Source of the DNA: Russula earlei
Taxonomy: Eukaryota; Basidiomycota; Agaricomycetes; Russulales; Russulaceae
Assembly (NCBI GenBank): GCA_025769875.1
Contig: JAGFNK010000006.1
Coordinates: forward strand, 248,001 to 312,000
Length of the DNA: 64,000 nucleotides
Reading direction: 5' to 3'
Under the pieces are notes generated by a model. That model made no database searches. It had not been told where the DNA came from and worked only from the letters and a program-made list of their open reading frames with translations. Positions 11,305-24,424 of this stretch are shown here, in pieces. Position numbers and translations under genes: made by a program. Positions within the stretch are counted from its first letter, which is position 1; every line of letters starts with the position of its first letter.

Positions 11305-12956
11305 TTACCACTCCGCGAACCCGATCAGCTTGCCATCCCAAGCCCACCAGATCAGTTCGTCCTCTTCTCTCACCTCCGTCGTGGGTGCGAGGACGAGGGA
11401 TGGACTGTCGTTGGGGCACGTTTGGCATGTGACGAGGACGCCTTCCGTTTTGATGCCCCCCGCAGCCGCACGCCGACGCGCTTTGCCCACTCCTCCCGTC
11501 GATGTGGACGCGCATGCCGCTGCGTCGCCAAGGCCCGAGTCGACGAGGAAATCCCGCAACATGTTGTCCAGCGACGAGCTGACGTTCTGCCTCGGGAGCC
11601 ACGCCGGATGCGAAAAGCGTCGAGGTGCACGAAGGAGCACATGTGTTTGGGTCGGCCCTGCGAACCAAAAATAATAATAATAATAATAATAATCACGTTT
11701 TCATGGGTAGCATAGAACGGCCGTTTTTTTTTTTTTTTTTTTTGGTTTTCGAGGTTTGTCAACATGGGACGATCAGCGAGGTGTGTAAAGGGGCTTTAAA
11801 AAAACCGGCAACGTAAAACACGCACCCAGCTCGGCCGCCATACCGCCGCCTTCGGCATGCACGTTCACGAGCGTGCGCGCCAGCAGGCGTTCCGCCGCAC
11901 GCAGAGCCTGCTGCTCTTCGGCGTACGTGTGCGCGGGTGTCGGGGCCAAGTACGGATGCGAGGAGGAGGAGCTGCTGCTCTGCGACGACTTGGGAGAGAG
12001 CGACGTGCGGAGCGGTCGCCCGATCGAGGTCGCGCGAGCCGGCGACGTCGGTCGCGAGGGCTCTTCCGATGAGGGAGACGGGGAACGCGACGAGGGGGGT
12101 TCAGAGACGGGAGGCCAGCTCGGCGATCCCTCGGCCTCGTCTCTACCATCGTCGCTGTCGTCTCTACCGTCTTCGTCTTCGTCGTCGTCATCACCACCGT
12201 CTTCATCTCCGTGCTCCTCCTCCTCCTCGTCATTGCGCAAGCCATCGGATGACGGCCGAGCCTCCTCGACGTCTTCCCGTCTGCCCCAAACCTTCACCTC
12301 GAGACCCTCCAGGGCGAGCACGACCCGCGCCTTGGGAGCGCCGATCGTGGGGCCGAGCACGAGCGCGAGGAAGACGGTGTCGGCGCCGCGATGTGCAGGG
12401 TTCCGCGCGAGGGCGGTGGAGAGCGCGGTGAACGTGGTGTGGAGATGCGAGGACAGCGCGTCAAAGGCGTCGATCATGTCCGTGCGCTTCTTGGCCGCGC
12501 GCGACGCGGACGACGCGCCGCCGGGCACGCGACCCAGCTGTGCAACGGGACTAGGTCCCGGCGACGAGGGGAAGGGGGGAAGGGGGGGGGGGGGGGGCGT
12601 CAGCTATTTCAGCACGCCATGAGACACGGTTGGATTGAAAGGGGCGCGGCGCACAAGGGGACTTGGCTCTTGAGGAACAGGACGTGCCCGAGGAGCGCGA
12701 CGGCGAGGCTCGCGGCCATGTCGTCGTGGATCGCCAGCATCTCCAACTGTACGGAGGGTATCTTGAGAACACGTTCCCGCTCTCGCTTCGGTGGCGTATC
12801 TAGTCGTTCCGTGAGCGCATCCTGTTCAGGCGAGGTGGGCGGGGTAGAAATTCGCGAAACCTCCCCACTTGTATAGGTGACGTTTGAAGAGGCAGAGGGA
12901 GAAATTGAAGCTATTACTGGGGGTGGGGGTAGATGAGACGGCGTCAAGATGGGCAT
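11305..12956 (-). CDS. p31comet/MAD2L1BP-like protein (probable)
   Basis: Three exons can be joined. Exon 1 starts MPILTPSHLPPPP and ends with ASLAVALLGHVLFLKSQVP. Exon 2 runs from PVAQLGRVPGGASSA through KKRTDMIDAFDALSSHLHTT and FLALVLGPTIGAPKARV to a long acidic/serine stretch. Exon 3 holds PTQTHVLLRAPRRFSHPAW and ends ELIWWAWDGKLIGFAEW. The order (LLKH-x-RQQLPLPYEQL-like segment, a helix ending in SHL, a strand with LG..-P-, and an aromatic C-terminus ending in GF.E) resembles vertebrate p31comet, which binds Mad2 and helps silence the spindle checkpoint with TRIP13/Pch2. This is by-eye similarity only. Intron 1 contains a G tract (about 12583-12597); intron 2 contains an ATA/ATT microsatellite (11670-11694) and a T tract (about 11724-11743). 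Confidence 0.55.
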
Positions 12957-13094
12957 GTTGAGTTGACGATTGGGATGCGCTCAACTCGTGTCGTGTCGGG
13001 TCATCGAGTGATCACGTGGACGCGACAGTAGCACACAAACAAGTCTAATTGACCCGCAAGAAAAAAGAGAACATACGTCTATGTACTGTAATCG

Positions 13095-15291
13095 TTAGGG
13101 CTCTGAATCCACTAATCCATCCACCTCTCCCTCATCTTCCCATTGAACACTTTTCACCCCGGACGCTCGTTCCTGCCAATTTAGCCAATCCCGTCGACCT
13201 GCCAAAATAGACAGGCAAAGAACAAAAACGCACGCCCATAAGTTCAAGTACAGAGTTTGTACGTAGCATTCCCGCCCAGCTAGACATTGACGTGCGCTGA
13301 TTGATGGCGGTGCGTTGGAAGGCATCGGGCTATACTCTGGTGGTTCATGCGCGTCGAGGTTGCGTCCAAAGGCAATCGAAAAAAAATTTGCGCCCAACAC
13401 TGGGAAAATCGAAACTATCCCCCAATTCTCGGAAAAATGAGCTACAAAGTTCTTTAGCCATATGCACGGTAAAAAAGGAGGAGATTCCCACGCACCGATA
13501 CCAAACCACTCGATAGATATTGTCGGCAGCAGACCAAACCAACAACCGTAAGCAAGTCCTACGAGCCCGCTTGCAATCCAAAGGTGCCGTACATTGCCAA
13601 TGGCCAGGAGTGACAATTGTGAGAGGATGAACAAAGTGGTCACAAGCGGCAAGCAGAACGAGCGTGGGACGCGGAGACGCGACTTGGCCGTGTCCGCGAC
13701 AATCCCGATGACGATTCGACCAGCGAAGTTCGCTAGGCTTAGAGTGGACACCTGAGCAGCTTGCCAGGCAGATGATTTTGCTTCATCGTACGCTGGATTC
13801 CCATGCGCAAAGAGGGCTTGGGCGATAGAGCCCACGTTGTTGATATCTAATGTGGCACCTCAATGGAATTATGCAAAGGACACGTCCGAAGGGACCTCAC
13901 ACATTAAACCTGTACCGGCCACTTCGAGATGTTAAAGCGGTGTCGGAGATCGATAGAATACGGAAAGCTCACAAAGGGTATGCATAGTACACAGAATCCA
14001 AAAGTCGGCCGATTTGCATAGAGTCCACCTGTATAGATCCACCCCGCGTCCCTCAACAATCTTCCGGCTTCGGGTTGCTTGAGTTGGGTCCAACATGGAC
14101 CGGGGCTTGTTGAGGCTCTGAAATTGACCCGATGTGGAAAGTTCTACCACGTCAGACAGGGACGTGTGCGAAATACCGCTGTGCCCTCGCGGGCCATGTT
14201 GTTGCAATATGGGTTGGCGAGACTCTCTTTCCTCATCCTCTTGAGACAGAAATGGCGGTGATGGGCCAGGATCGTGATGTTGAAATTCATCCGGGTCAGG
14301 GGACGTAGCCAATTGCTGATAGCTCGGCGAGGATCCAACCTCGATGGCAGTTCCCACATGCGACGGAAGTGGGATACGCCGGACGAAAAAGAGCCCGACG
14401 ATCACAGGGATCGCTGTACCCAGCCCGAGCACGAGCAAAAAGTCAGACGTATTGCCCGGGAAGAGTATGTGCGAGATGGAGGAGAAAAAGAACGCGGAGA
14501 GCCCAAAGCCGGACATGACGAAACCGATGGCCATGGCACGCTGGATAGGCGTCAAGGATATTGAGAGGAACCAAAAAGCGGCAGGGCTCACCAAATGATC
14601 CGGGAAATTTTTGGCAGTGGTATTCATGGCGGCAGCCATGGAGGCATTTGCGCCAATACCAGTGATAAAACTGCACAGGATGAGGATCGCCAAGCGAAAG
14701 CGGCTCAGTTCGGCCGCGTTTCCAAGTCCCGCATCGAAGATAAAGTGTATCCCAGAATAACCGGAGAGGAGGGATATGAACCCGACTATGAGCAGCGATC
14801 GTGGGCCCTTCGTATCAGCGATCTTCCCCCAAATCGGGCCGCTCATGTACACCCCGACTGAAATAGAGTTGAACGAGGCATACGAGGCAAACGGGTGAGA
14901 ACGGTACCATTTCCAGCAACAGCGAAGACGTTTAATATGGTATGTGTGAGGTGTAGACGTGCGCCTAATTGAGGGAGATATGCTGGAAGTGATGCGACGT
15001 GAGTATGTGGATTAACTGGACTGCTAAAAAGAGAGAGGCGCGACGGTGACCGGGAGTGCCCAACGAGTGGAGTGATGGAAAGGCGAGGCGCACGGTATCA
15101 CGATCCTCTAACTGAACAATCACTCACCACCAACGACCTACACGCCAGGAAAGGGTCAGCAGGAACAACGGATGGTAGAAAGGATAGCATACATAGTTAG
15201 AACCAGAGCTGAGGGCAACCAAAACAGAGAAGAAGAGGGCTGTCAACCTTGTGTAACTGAACAGACCGGGTGCTGTTTCGAGTTCACGCAT
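13095..15291 (-). CDS. MCH1-like major facilitator transporter (Nodulin-like family)
   Basis: Multi-pass membrane transporter of the MFS Nodulin-like/Mch1 group, related to monocarboxylate permeases; yeast Mch1 is vacuolar and its substrate is unsettled. The start MRELETAPGLFSYTRL leads to the first membrane helix ending SGSNYV. Spliced exons add a segment with LPQLGARLHLTHT and NVFAVAGN, then GVYMSGPIWGKIADTKGPR with the MFS loop signature. Five or six helices follow, then a long hydrophilic central loop (PDPDEFQHHD onward), then ADFWILC. An intron joins GTGLM to YINNVGS, typical of this family, and the C-terminal helices include GRIVIGIVADT and GLVGLAYGCWFGLLPT. The protein ends around 13095 after a short acidic tail. 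An upstream in-frame Met (15366) exists; the later Met fits the family better. Confidence 0.82.
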
Positions 15292-15515
15292 GGCCTTGGT
15301 GGTTATACGTCTAACGAGCGCGCGATGGACGGGACGAGGACGACGATGGAGACCCGAGGAACGCACTGTTCCCTTTCTGGACAGCGCCGAGCTCTCCGAG
15401 CGCTCATCATGTCGCGCAGAACTACTACACCATCCAACTCAAACTTGTACAGGTTTCACAGACCAAAATTACCCGTGCGCGATACCCCTCACCCCCTGAA
15501 GCCTGAATCAGAGCT

Positions 15516-16947
15516 GTGTGGCCCATCCCTCCGTCCGACTCGATCGAGATCGTGCTCATGCTCTCCCTCCCACCACCCAGATACCTTCGGAACCTATCAA
15601 CCCATCGTACGAAACGTCCCGCTCCACCATATCCACGCGCGCACAGCGCCGCGGTGCTCGTCGCGCTGTTCGTAGGGAGGGCAGGCGACATCTACGTTCT
15701 CCTCAGCCAGTAAGGCCCGGCCGCATTCCTCGCACATCTGACCGAGGCGGAAGTCCCGTCCCGGAGCTGACGCCGTGCCGTGATGCGTTCTGCCGGACAG
15801 GCGAGCCAAAACGCTCAGATCTTACGCTGGCGACACCGCGCTCCCCGGGGGGAGGATCGATGACGACGACAAGACGATCGAAGACACCGCGGTGAGTCCC
15901 CGACACGACGTCCCCCTCCTCTGTCCGATCGTGACCGGGTTGCCCTCAAGAGACGGGAAGCATTCGAGGAGGTCCTCCTCATCCCCTCGTTCTGCGCCGG
16001 GTGTCTTGTGCTGACGTCCCGCAGATCGGTCTTCCACAGGACAAGAGCAAACTCCCCATGCTCTGCATCCTCGATCCCTTTCTTGCCGGAAACGAGGTGC
16101 TCGTGACTCCGTGCGCGCCATGTCTCTCCTTCACCCGAGTCCTTGACATCCCAAACGCATCACATATCAACCCACAGCGTGGTCGTACTCATCCTCGACA
16201 ACACCCTCAAGGTACGTCGGCCCCCCCCCCAAAAAAAAAAAAAAAAAAAAACTCCCGATCCATCGGTTTTCATGCCCAACCCGCCCTTCCGCAGCCCGTG
16301 CTCAACGCCCCCGAAGTGGACACCCTCTTCTCGCACCCCCTCGCCTCCTTCCTCTCCACCACGTTCCCAGAGCGTGCAGCCCCGAGGGGTCCCTTCCCCG
16401 AAGCGGAGGCCCACGCGGAGACCGCCGCCGTCGAACTGCGGTACCATGCCCACCACGACCTCCCCTGGCCTTGGTCCCGGCCATCCCATCCCACGAACGG
16501 CGCGCACTCGACGACGACGACGACGACGCGCCGCGCAGTGCGCATGCACCGGTTCCTCACCGGCCGCGAGGCAGGCGGCATCAAGCCCATATACGGCTTA
16601 ACCGCGTTGCGTCTTCTTCCTCCTCACAAGGTCTCCCCCCCCCTCGCTAACCGGGCGTTGTGCGCACCGCGTTGGCGCTCGCTCCACGTTTGCCGTGCAG
16701 TGCCATCCTCATTCAGACGGCGACCATCGCGTGCGGCCGCCCGCCAGAGTTTCCTGTCGAGGCGCGCGGACAGCCCGGTCTCAACGAACGTGTCGCGTGG
16801 TCGCTGCGTCACCCTGGAAAGAGACTCGAGGAGGCCATGCGGAGGGAGGGCTTCGACGCCAAGCGCGCCGCGCTCATCTGGGATAAGTGGGAGGCAGGAA
16901 AATGGAGGGCGGGTAGATTCCAACAGCGGTTGCCCTTTCGGCTGTGA
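15516..16947 (+). CDS. Nudix hydrolase, coenzyme A diphosphatase-like (Pcd1/NUDT7 type)
   Basis: Predicted to hydrolyse CoA or oxidised CoA to phosphopantetheine and 3',5'-ADP, usually in peroxisomes or mitochondria. Splicing gives AAVLVALFVGRAGDIYVLLS, then QRAKTLRSYAGDTALPGGR, then the Nudix box across a tiny exon: TARREAFEEIGLPQDKSKL with the metal-binding REAFEE. The next segment (MLCILDPFLAGNEVLVTP) is the usual CoA-Nudix strand, followed by VVVLILDNTLK and PEVDTLFSHPLASFLSTT. The C-terminal exon ends RFQQRLPFRL with TGA at 16945-16947. The mini-exon of 21 bases around 15939-15959 that splits the Nudix box is unusual. An A tract (about 16230-16250) lies in an intron. The 5' end is uncertain, because no upstream exon was excluded. 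Convergent with the 5-phosphatase gene. Confidence 0.82.
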
Positions 16948-17230
16948 ATTCGGCACTCGGGTTGTCGAACCTGCTTCGACGACGTTGATACCGTATGGTT
17001 TCCGAGTAATGAACGCATGATGAATTAAGCCAGCACCTCTTACGTGCTGGATTGGCATACGATACGCGATTTGTGAAGCCACAAAGAAGAAAAGGGAGCT
17101 GTCCATGAAGTCCAAGTCTGGTATCGTTAAGGCCGTTGTTGAAACAAGCGAGACCAAGACAGAGGCAAGGTAAAACGATGATAGATGGAGAAGACGTGAC
17201 GACGCGCAGTCGGGAGAACGCAGGCAAGCC

Positions 17231-20200
17231 TCACAGAAGCAGCTGCTCCGCGTAAAATGCCCGCGCCTCCATCAGGAGCTGCATCTCGCGCATGGACCAC
17301 TGACCCTCGACCTCCTCCTTCGCCTTGCTCCGCGCGTCGTGCTGGATCGACTTGACCAGCACGCGAAACGCCGCCGAGATCGGTCGGTGATCCGAGATGT
17401 CCGGCTCGTATCGCCTATAATGCAGCTGCTCTACGCGCGTCACGTCGCGCGCGCGCCACAGCACGCGGTCGCACCACGCCGGAATCCGGCGTTTTTCCGA
17501 CGTGTCGTACTCGCCGCTGTGGAGGTCGTACTTGTACGTCGGCGGAAAGGTGATGGGCCCCTCCATGAAGGAGCGCAGACGGATGTTGGTTTTCATCTCT
17601 TTCGTCAGTTGGTCGTGGATCAAGAGGCTTTGAAACGTGTTCTGCTGGACGGACGATACGACCACGTCTCTGCGTTGGTCGATCCGGTAGTTCAGGTCTC
17701 CACTCATCTAGGCAGGGAGTAAAACATGTAGCTGGTGTTGAAAGCTGTACTCCAGATACTCACAAAGACAATCTCGTGGTCGAGAGCCATAGCCCCATCG
17801 CCACCACCAACAAAGGAAAGCGCTTCATCCTCTGTTTCTATGTTTGGGAACAGCTTTTCGTGTTCAATAATCGCTGCAGCATCTGCGTTCCGGTCACGAA
17901 CTCGTCTGTGTCCGGCTGCTAGGTGGCAATTCAGGAAGCACAGAGAGGTATCGTCTATCACAAGTCTGACCGCAACGGCCCCCTGGAAATGCGACGTATC
18001 GCGTGTAAACTATACACAACGAATGCCTGGTTGTATGATACATACCTTGTTCCCAAATCTACCTCCGACGCCCCGTGAAATGGTATGTGCAGCACAATCT
18101 CTGGTCGAGGAAAATTCCTTGGTTTTGATCATGACACAGCTCAACAATCCAACAAGCTCTTTGGTATAAAGAAGCTTGTACCGCTCATCCGGTAGTGCAA
18201 ACGCTACTGCGCCCACCAGCTTGTCTGCCCACCGCCGGTGCTCCACATGTAATGTGGTGGAAGCACCTTCTAACCCTTTCTTCTTCTTGAGGAATTTCGC
18301 AACGTTCGCCTTATCGAGCGGCACGACCTCTTGAAGACCAAACACGATGATGTCGGGAGAGCTTACGCTGTTCAAAGCGTCGTACAGGAAGGACGAATTC
18401 TCCTTGCTCCCGGACAGCTGCTCAGTTTTAGTAGCACCAATGTTCCATGAAATGAAAAGGATGGTTATGTTGCGGAACTGACTAAAGCCTTTCTCTAGCT
18501 TGAACAATTCAACGTCTGTGAGTGCAGAGAGAACGTTTGAGTAATTTTCTAGTCAGAAGCGCCCAAAGAAAATGTTTCACCTTGCCAGTCTGCTCCCAAA
18601 AGGCCGTCCCAACATTTGACGTGATCATCTCGGCCGATGCTATAGACGCACAGCCTGCCGATCTTGTCGATGCTGTAGGGATCTACGGCAATTTTCTGCA
18701 AGGGTAGCACGGACTGGCTATTTAAGTGCGCGACCCAGTTGTTCGTCATTACCCAAGGGCGGGACTCGACACTGTACGCCGCGATGGTGCCGTTCCTTCC
18801 ACCAACCCATAGTCGGTCATTGATCCCTTCGAGACACAGAACATCCGAATTTGAGATGCGCATGACCTCCTCACACACTGGAGTGCCATCGCCCGTCGCA
18901 GTAGACCATATGGTGACAAACCCGCCTTCGTGACCCAGATAGACATGATTTGGATGTGACGGTAAGACCGTGCCCGAGGTGACCATGCCGACATGCTCCG
19001 TGGGTAATACAGAGCGTGTCGCGGATCCAGGAGTCAAGATATCATAGAGGCGCACAGACGGGCCGCGTGCACCTGGTGTCGTCGCTTCACGTGCAGAAGT
19101 CCACAATTTTCCAGCAAGCATCGCCACGAACCCCTGGCGATCGGATATGCGCGAAGCGCGAACCTGAGCGGAAGCAAGGCGAAGGCCTTCTCCAGCGACC
19201 CCAGATGTCCAGATGGTGACCTTTCCATTGTCATCGAGCGAAATCATTCTATCTCCGTGGCGAAGAATACGCGTGATAGCATTCAGATGAACGGATGGCC
19301 TAGTACCCGCAAGCTGGCCAGTTGTAACGTCGAGCTCGTACATGTGGCCGTCTTTCGCGCCAATCCAGACATAGCGGCCCTTATCCTGGGCTGCATAAGC
19401 CGGGCAGAACTCAAGGCTGGTAGCCTTCAGTTCCTTGAGTCCCATGTCTTTGCCGTCAAGCGTGAATATCGGACTCTCGGACAGGCTGAGATCATAGACC
19501 TTGACGTGGTGGCCTGTGGCTGCAACATATACGTGGCCTGCTGCAGATATGATTGCTGAGTGTGTTTGTGTCTGAATCTGAACAGAGTCATATTTGTGAC
19601 AATGAAGGACTGGGGGCCGTCGCGACGAACGGCTAGTGTCCGGCATTGCATTCGCGAGTTTACTTTTGGGGTCCTCTTCTTCGGCAGACTCTTCGGATTC
19701 ATCATCACTAAGAGAAGGACGGATAGCAGGTAGCCTTTCGCCAAGAGCGATGGTGCGTGTTGGCGGCGGGGGCATTTTGCTAATCGCAGCATACTTATGG
19801 CTCCCTGACCCTATAACTGCCGGTCGCACGGGACTCATCTCGTCTATGTCTTCGTCACCAGCAGTAACGGCCTCCGTCGCCTGACTACCTGCGTTTACAT
19901 CGTCCGAGTCAAGCGCAAGTTGTTTTTGTGGCACGGCGTGAGGGTGGGCGGAAGATGTCGGTATAGCGCGAGAATGAGACACATGGGGCGTTCGACGTAG
20001 AGAGGGGATCCGTGAGGGCGAAGGAACAGGATGGGCTGGAGGGGGCATATATCCTGTTACCTTGCGGTTTACATGCGGGGAGGAAGGAGGAGGAGGACTA
20101 TCAGTAGTTCGGCGCTGTGGGAGGGGCGGAGCTGACTGCCATGACGGGACAGGTGACTGTACAAGCGGCGCACCCGTGGCTAACGGGATTTTGGAAAAAG

Positions 20201-21229
20201 TGGAACGCGGGGGGATCGGTGGGGCCAGACCGGCCCCATCACCTTCGCTTAGTGTACGACTTCAAAGGACTAGATGAACCCGTGCTAGATCTTCGCAACG
20301 ATGACTCAGAGTTTGGAGAGGTGATGTATAAGGTGGATTGCGAGTGTGAGGAATCGGGAGACTCGCCATCGAATTCTGGTTCAGAGTCGTGGCCCTCAGG
20401 ATCTGGAGGAAAGGATGAACGGAAAGGACGACGTGGTAGTGGCGGCTTAAGATTGGAACGTGGAGGGATTGCGGGGGGAGTGTCTGCAGAGTCTGATTCG
20501 AATGGATCTAAATAAGGTGCAATTTGCGTGGCAGGCGTCTGCACTGGGCGTCGCGGAGGTGTGGGCGGAATGCTAATAGAACAATTTGTATGATAAGCCC
20601 TTTTGATCTCACAGAAATGCGTGCATCCATCCGAGCTGCAATGCAGCTTCGCATCCCTCCCCAGACCAAGGAATGGGTAACGCGAGAAAGGCAACCAAGA
20701 AGACTCACCCTCGGGTAGTCGGTGACTCGTCGACGGTGGCCCTTATATCAGAATTCAGTCCAGCATCGCTAGGTTGATCCACGCGAAAATCGGGCAGAGG
20801 AGGTGGGGGCCGTGCCGCAAGCCGTTGTTTGACGGAGGGTGGGCTGCGGTTCTCAGGTGCATTAGCTTGTTCTGACGTCGCAAGAGGTAGAGGAGAAGCG
20901 GAAGGGGACGGCGATCCAAATGGCTGCTTCGGTCCTCGCGACGATGGTGGTGGTGGAGGCGGTGGTGGTCGCTTGCGCAGAGAGCTTTGATCGGGAGGAG
21001 ATTGTTCAAAATTTGGGGTGCCAAACTCGGCTTGATCGTCGAGGAGCGGCGTTGGAGAAGAGCGACGACTGAGCGACTGCCGGGTGCCAAATAACACGCT
21101 GTTGTTGCCGGGGCGAAGTGAACCACCGGAGTTTGCAGGAGATTCTTTAGCCTTTTGTTCGAATAAGCTCCTCAGGTCCTTCACGCCCGGGGCGAGGCTT
21201 GCCTCGATGCCTTGTGAACGAGGTGGCAT
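17231..21229 (-). CDS. WD40 plus inositol polyphosphate 5-phosphatase
   Basis: Large protein with three parts. The N-terminus (MPPRSQGIEASLAPGVKDLR) is disordered and Pro/Ser-rich with an eight-proline run, suggesting SH3 or WH1 partners. The middle is a beta-propeller of WD40-like repeats (for example VWIGAKDGHMYELDVTTGQ and VYLGHEGGFVTIWS). The C-terminus is an INPP5-type catalytic domain with ILFISWNIGA, DIIVFGLQEVV, FLNCHLAAG, MSGDLNYRI, PAWCDRVLW and SDHRPISA, so all catalytic motifs are intact. An intron joins GLLGADWQ to ENYSNVLSALTDVE. Such WD40-5-phosphatase fusions resemble plant FRA3 and a fission-yeast relative, and act on phosphoinositides such as PI(4,5)P2 or soluble inositol phosphates. 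The protein ends EQLLL at 17231. Exact substrate cannot be read from sequence. Confidence 0.88.
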
Positions 21230-21456
21230 CCCGAGCAGGGAAGTTGGAGACCAAGAACAAGGACAACAGTGAGTGCGGAGAAGTTGAAGTTGTATGCACT
21301 GACTGACACTCAACGATGCCCACCCGAACCGTTGGCGCGCGACGCCTGACGGTCACAGCAACATAAAATTAATTGAACGACTGAGGTTCACAGAGTTAGA
21401 AACATATTCGAAAGCAGCGTGTACGACAGTATAACATAAAAGCATGTGTGCTCCAA

Positions 21457-24063
<2,607 letters not shown>

Positions 24064-24424
24064 CGTGATGACTTCTACCTTGAGGACGTCACGAGCGTGC
24101 GAGATACGAGATCAGTTTCGCAGTATTCTCCTGAGAACTTCCACCTTTGGAGATTTACCTAGATAAGACCGGCGGATGGAACTGACGACGGATGAAGGAA
24201 AGACGGAGCGAACGAAGAGAACCCGTCGACGGCGAATACAAGTCATCTAAGAGAGATTGTAGATCTACCGTGTGTGACATCGCCGACCGATCTCATTTCT
24301 GCCAGTGGCGCTATTCCCCGTTCACCGTTCACCACTTCCCACCTCTCTAGAGGTACCCGAAAGGATGGACCCATGATCTCGTTCGTGGATACCTTACGTT
24401 CGCATAGACACGCTCCATTGTCCT
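24064..24424. promoter_or_regulatory. Divergent promoter region, dNTPase / PPR gene
   Basis: 361 bases between two divergently transcribed genes. I see no TATA box and no recognisable operator; it holds purine-rich tracts (gacggatgaaggaaagacgg near 24190). Treated as a shared upstream region by position only. Confidence 0.35.

Noticed and set aside
11857..12622. Plus-strand open frames over the p31comet-like gene
   Set aside because: Antisense shadows in GC-rich sequence; the minus strand has conserved segments and splice sites, the plus strand only Ser/Arg-rich low complexity.
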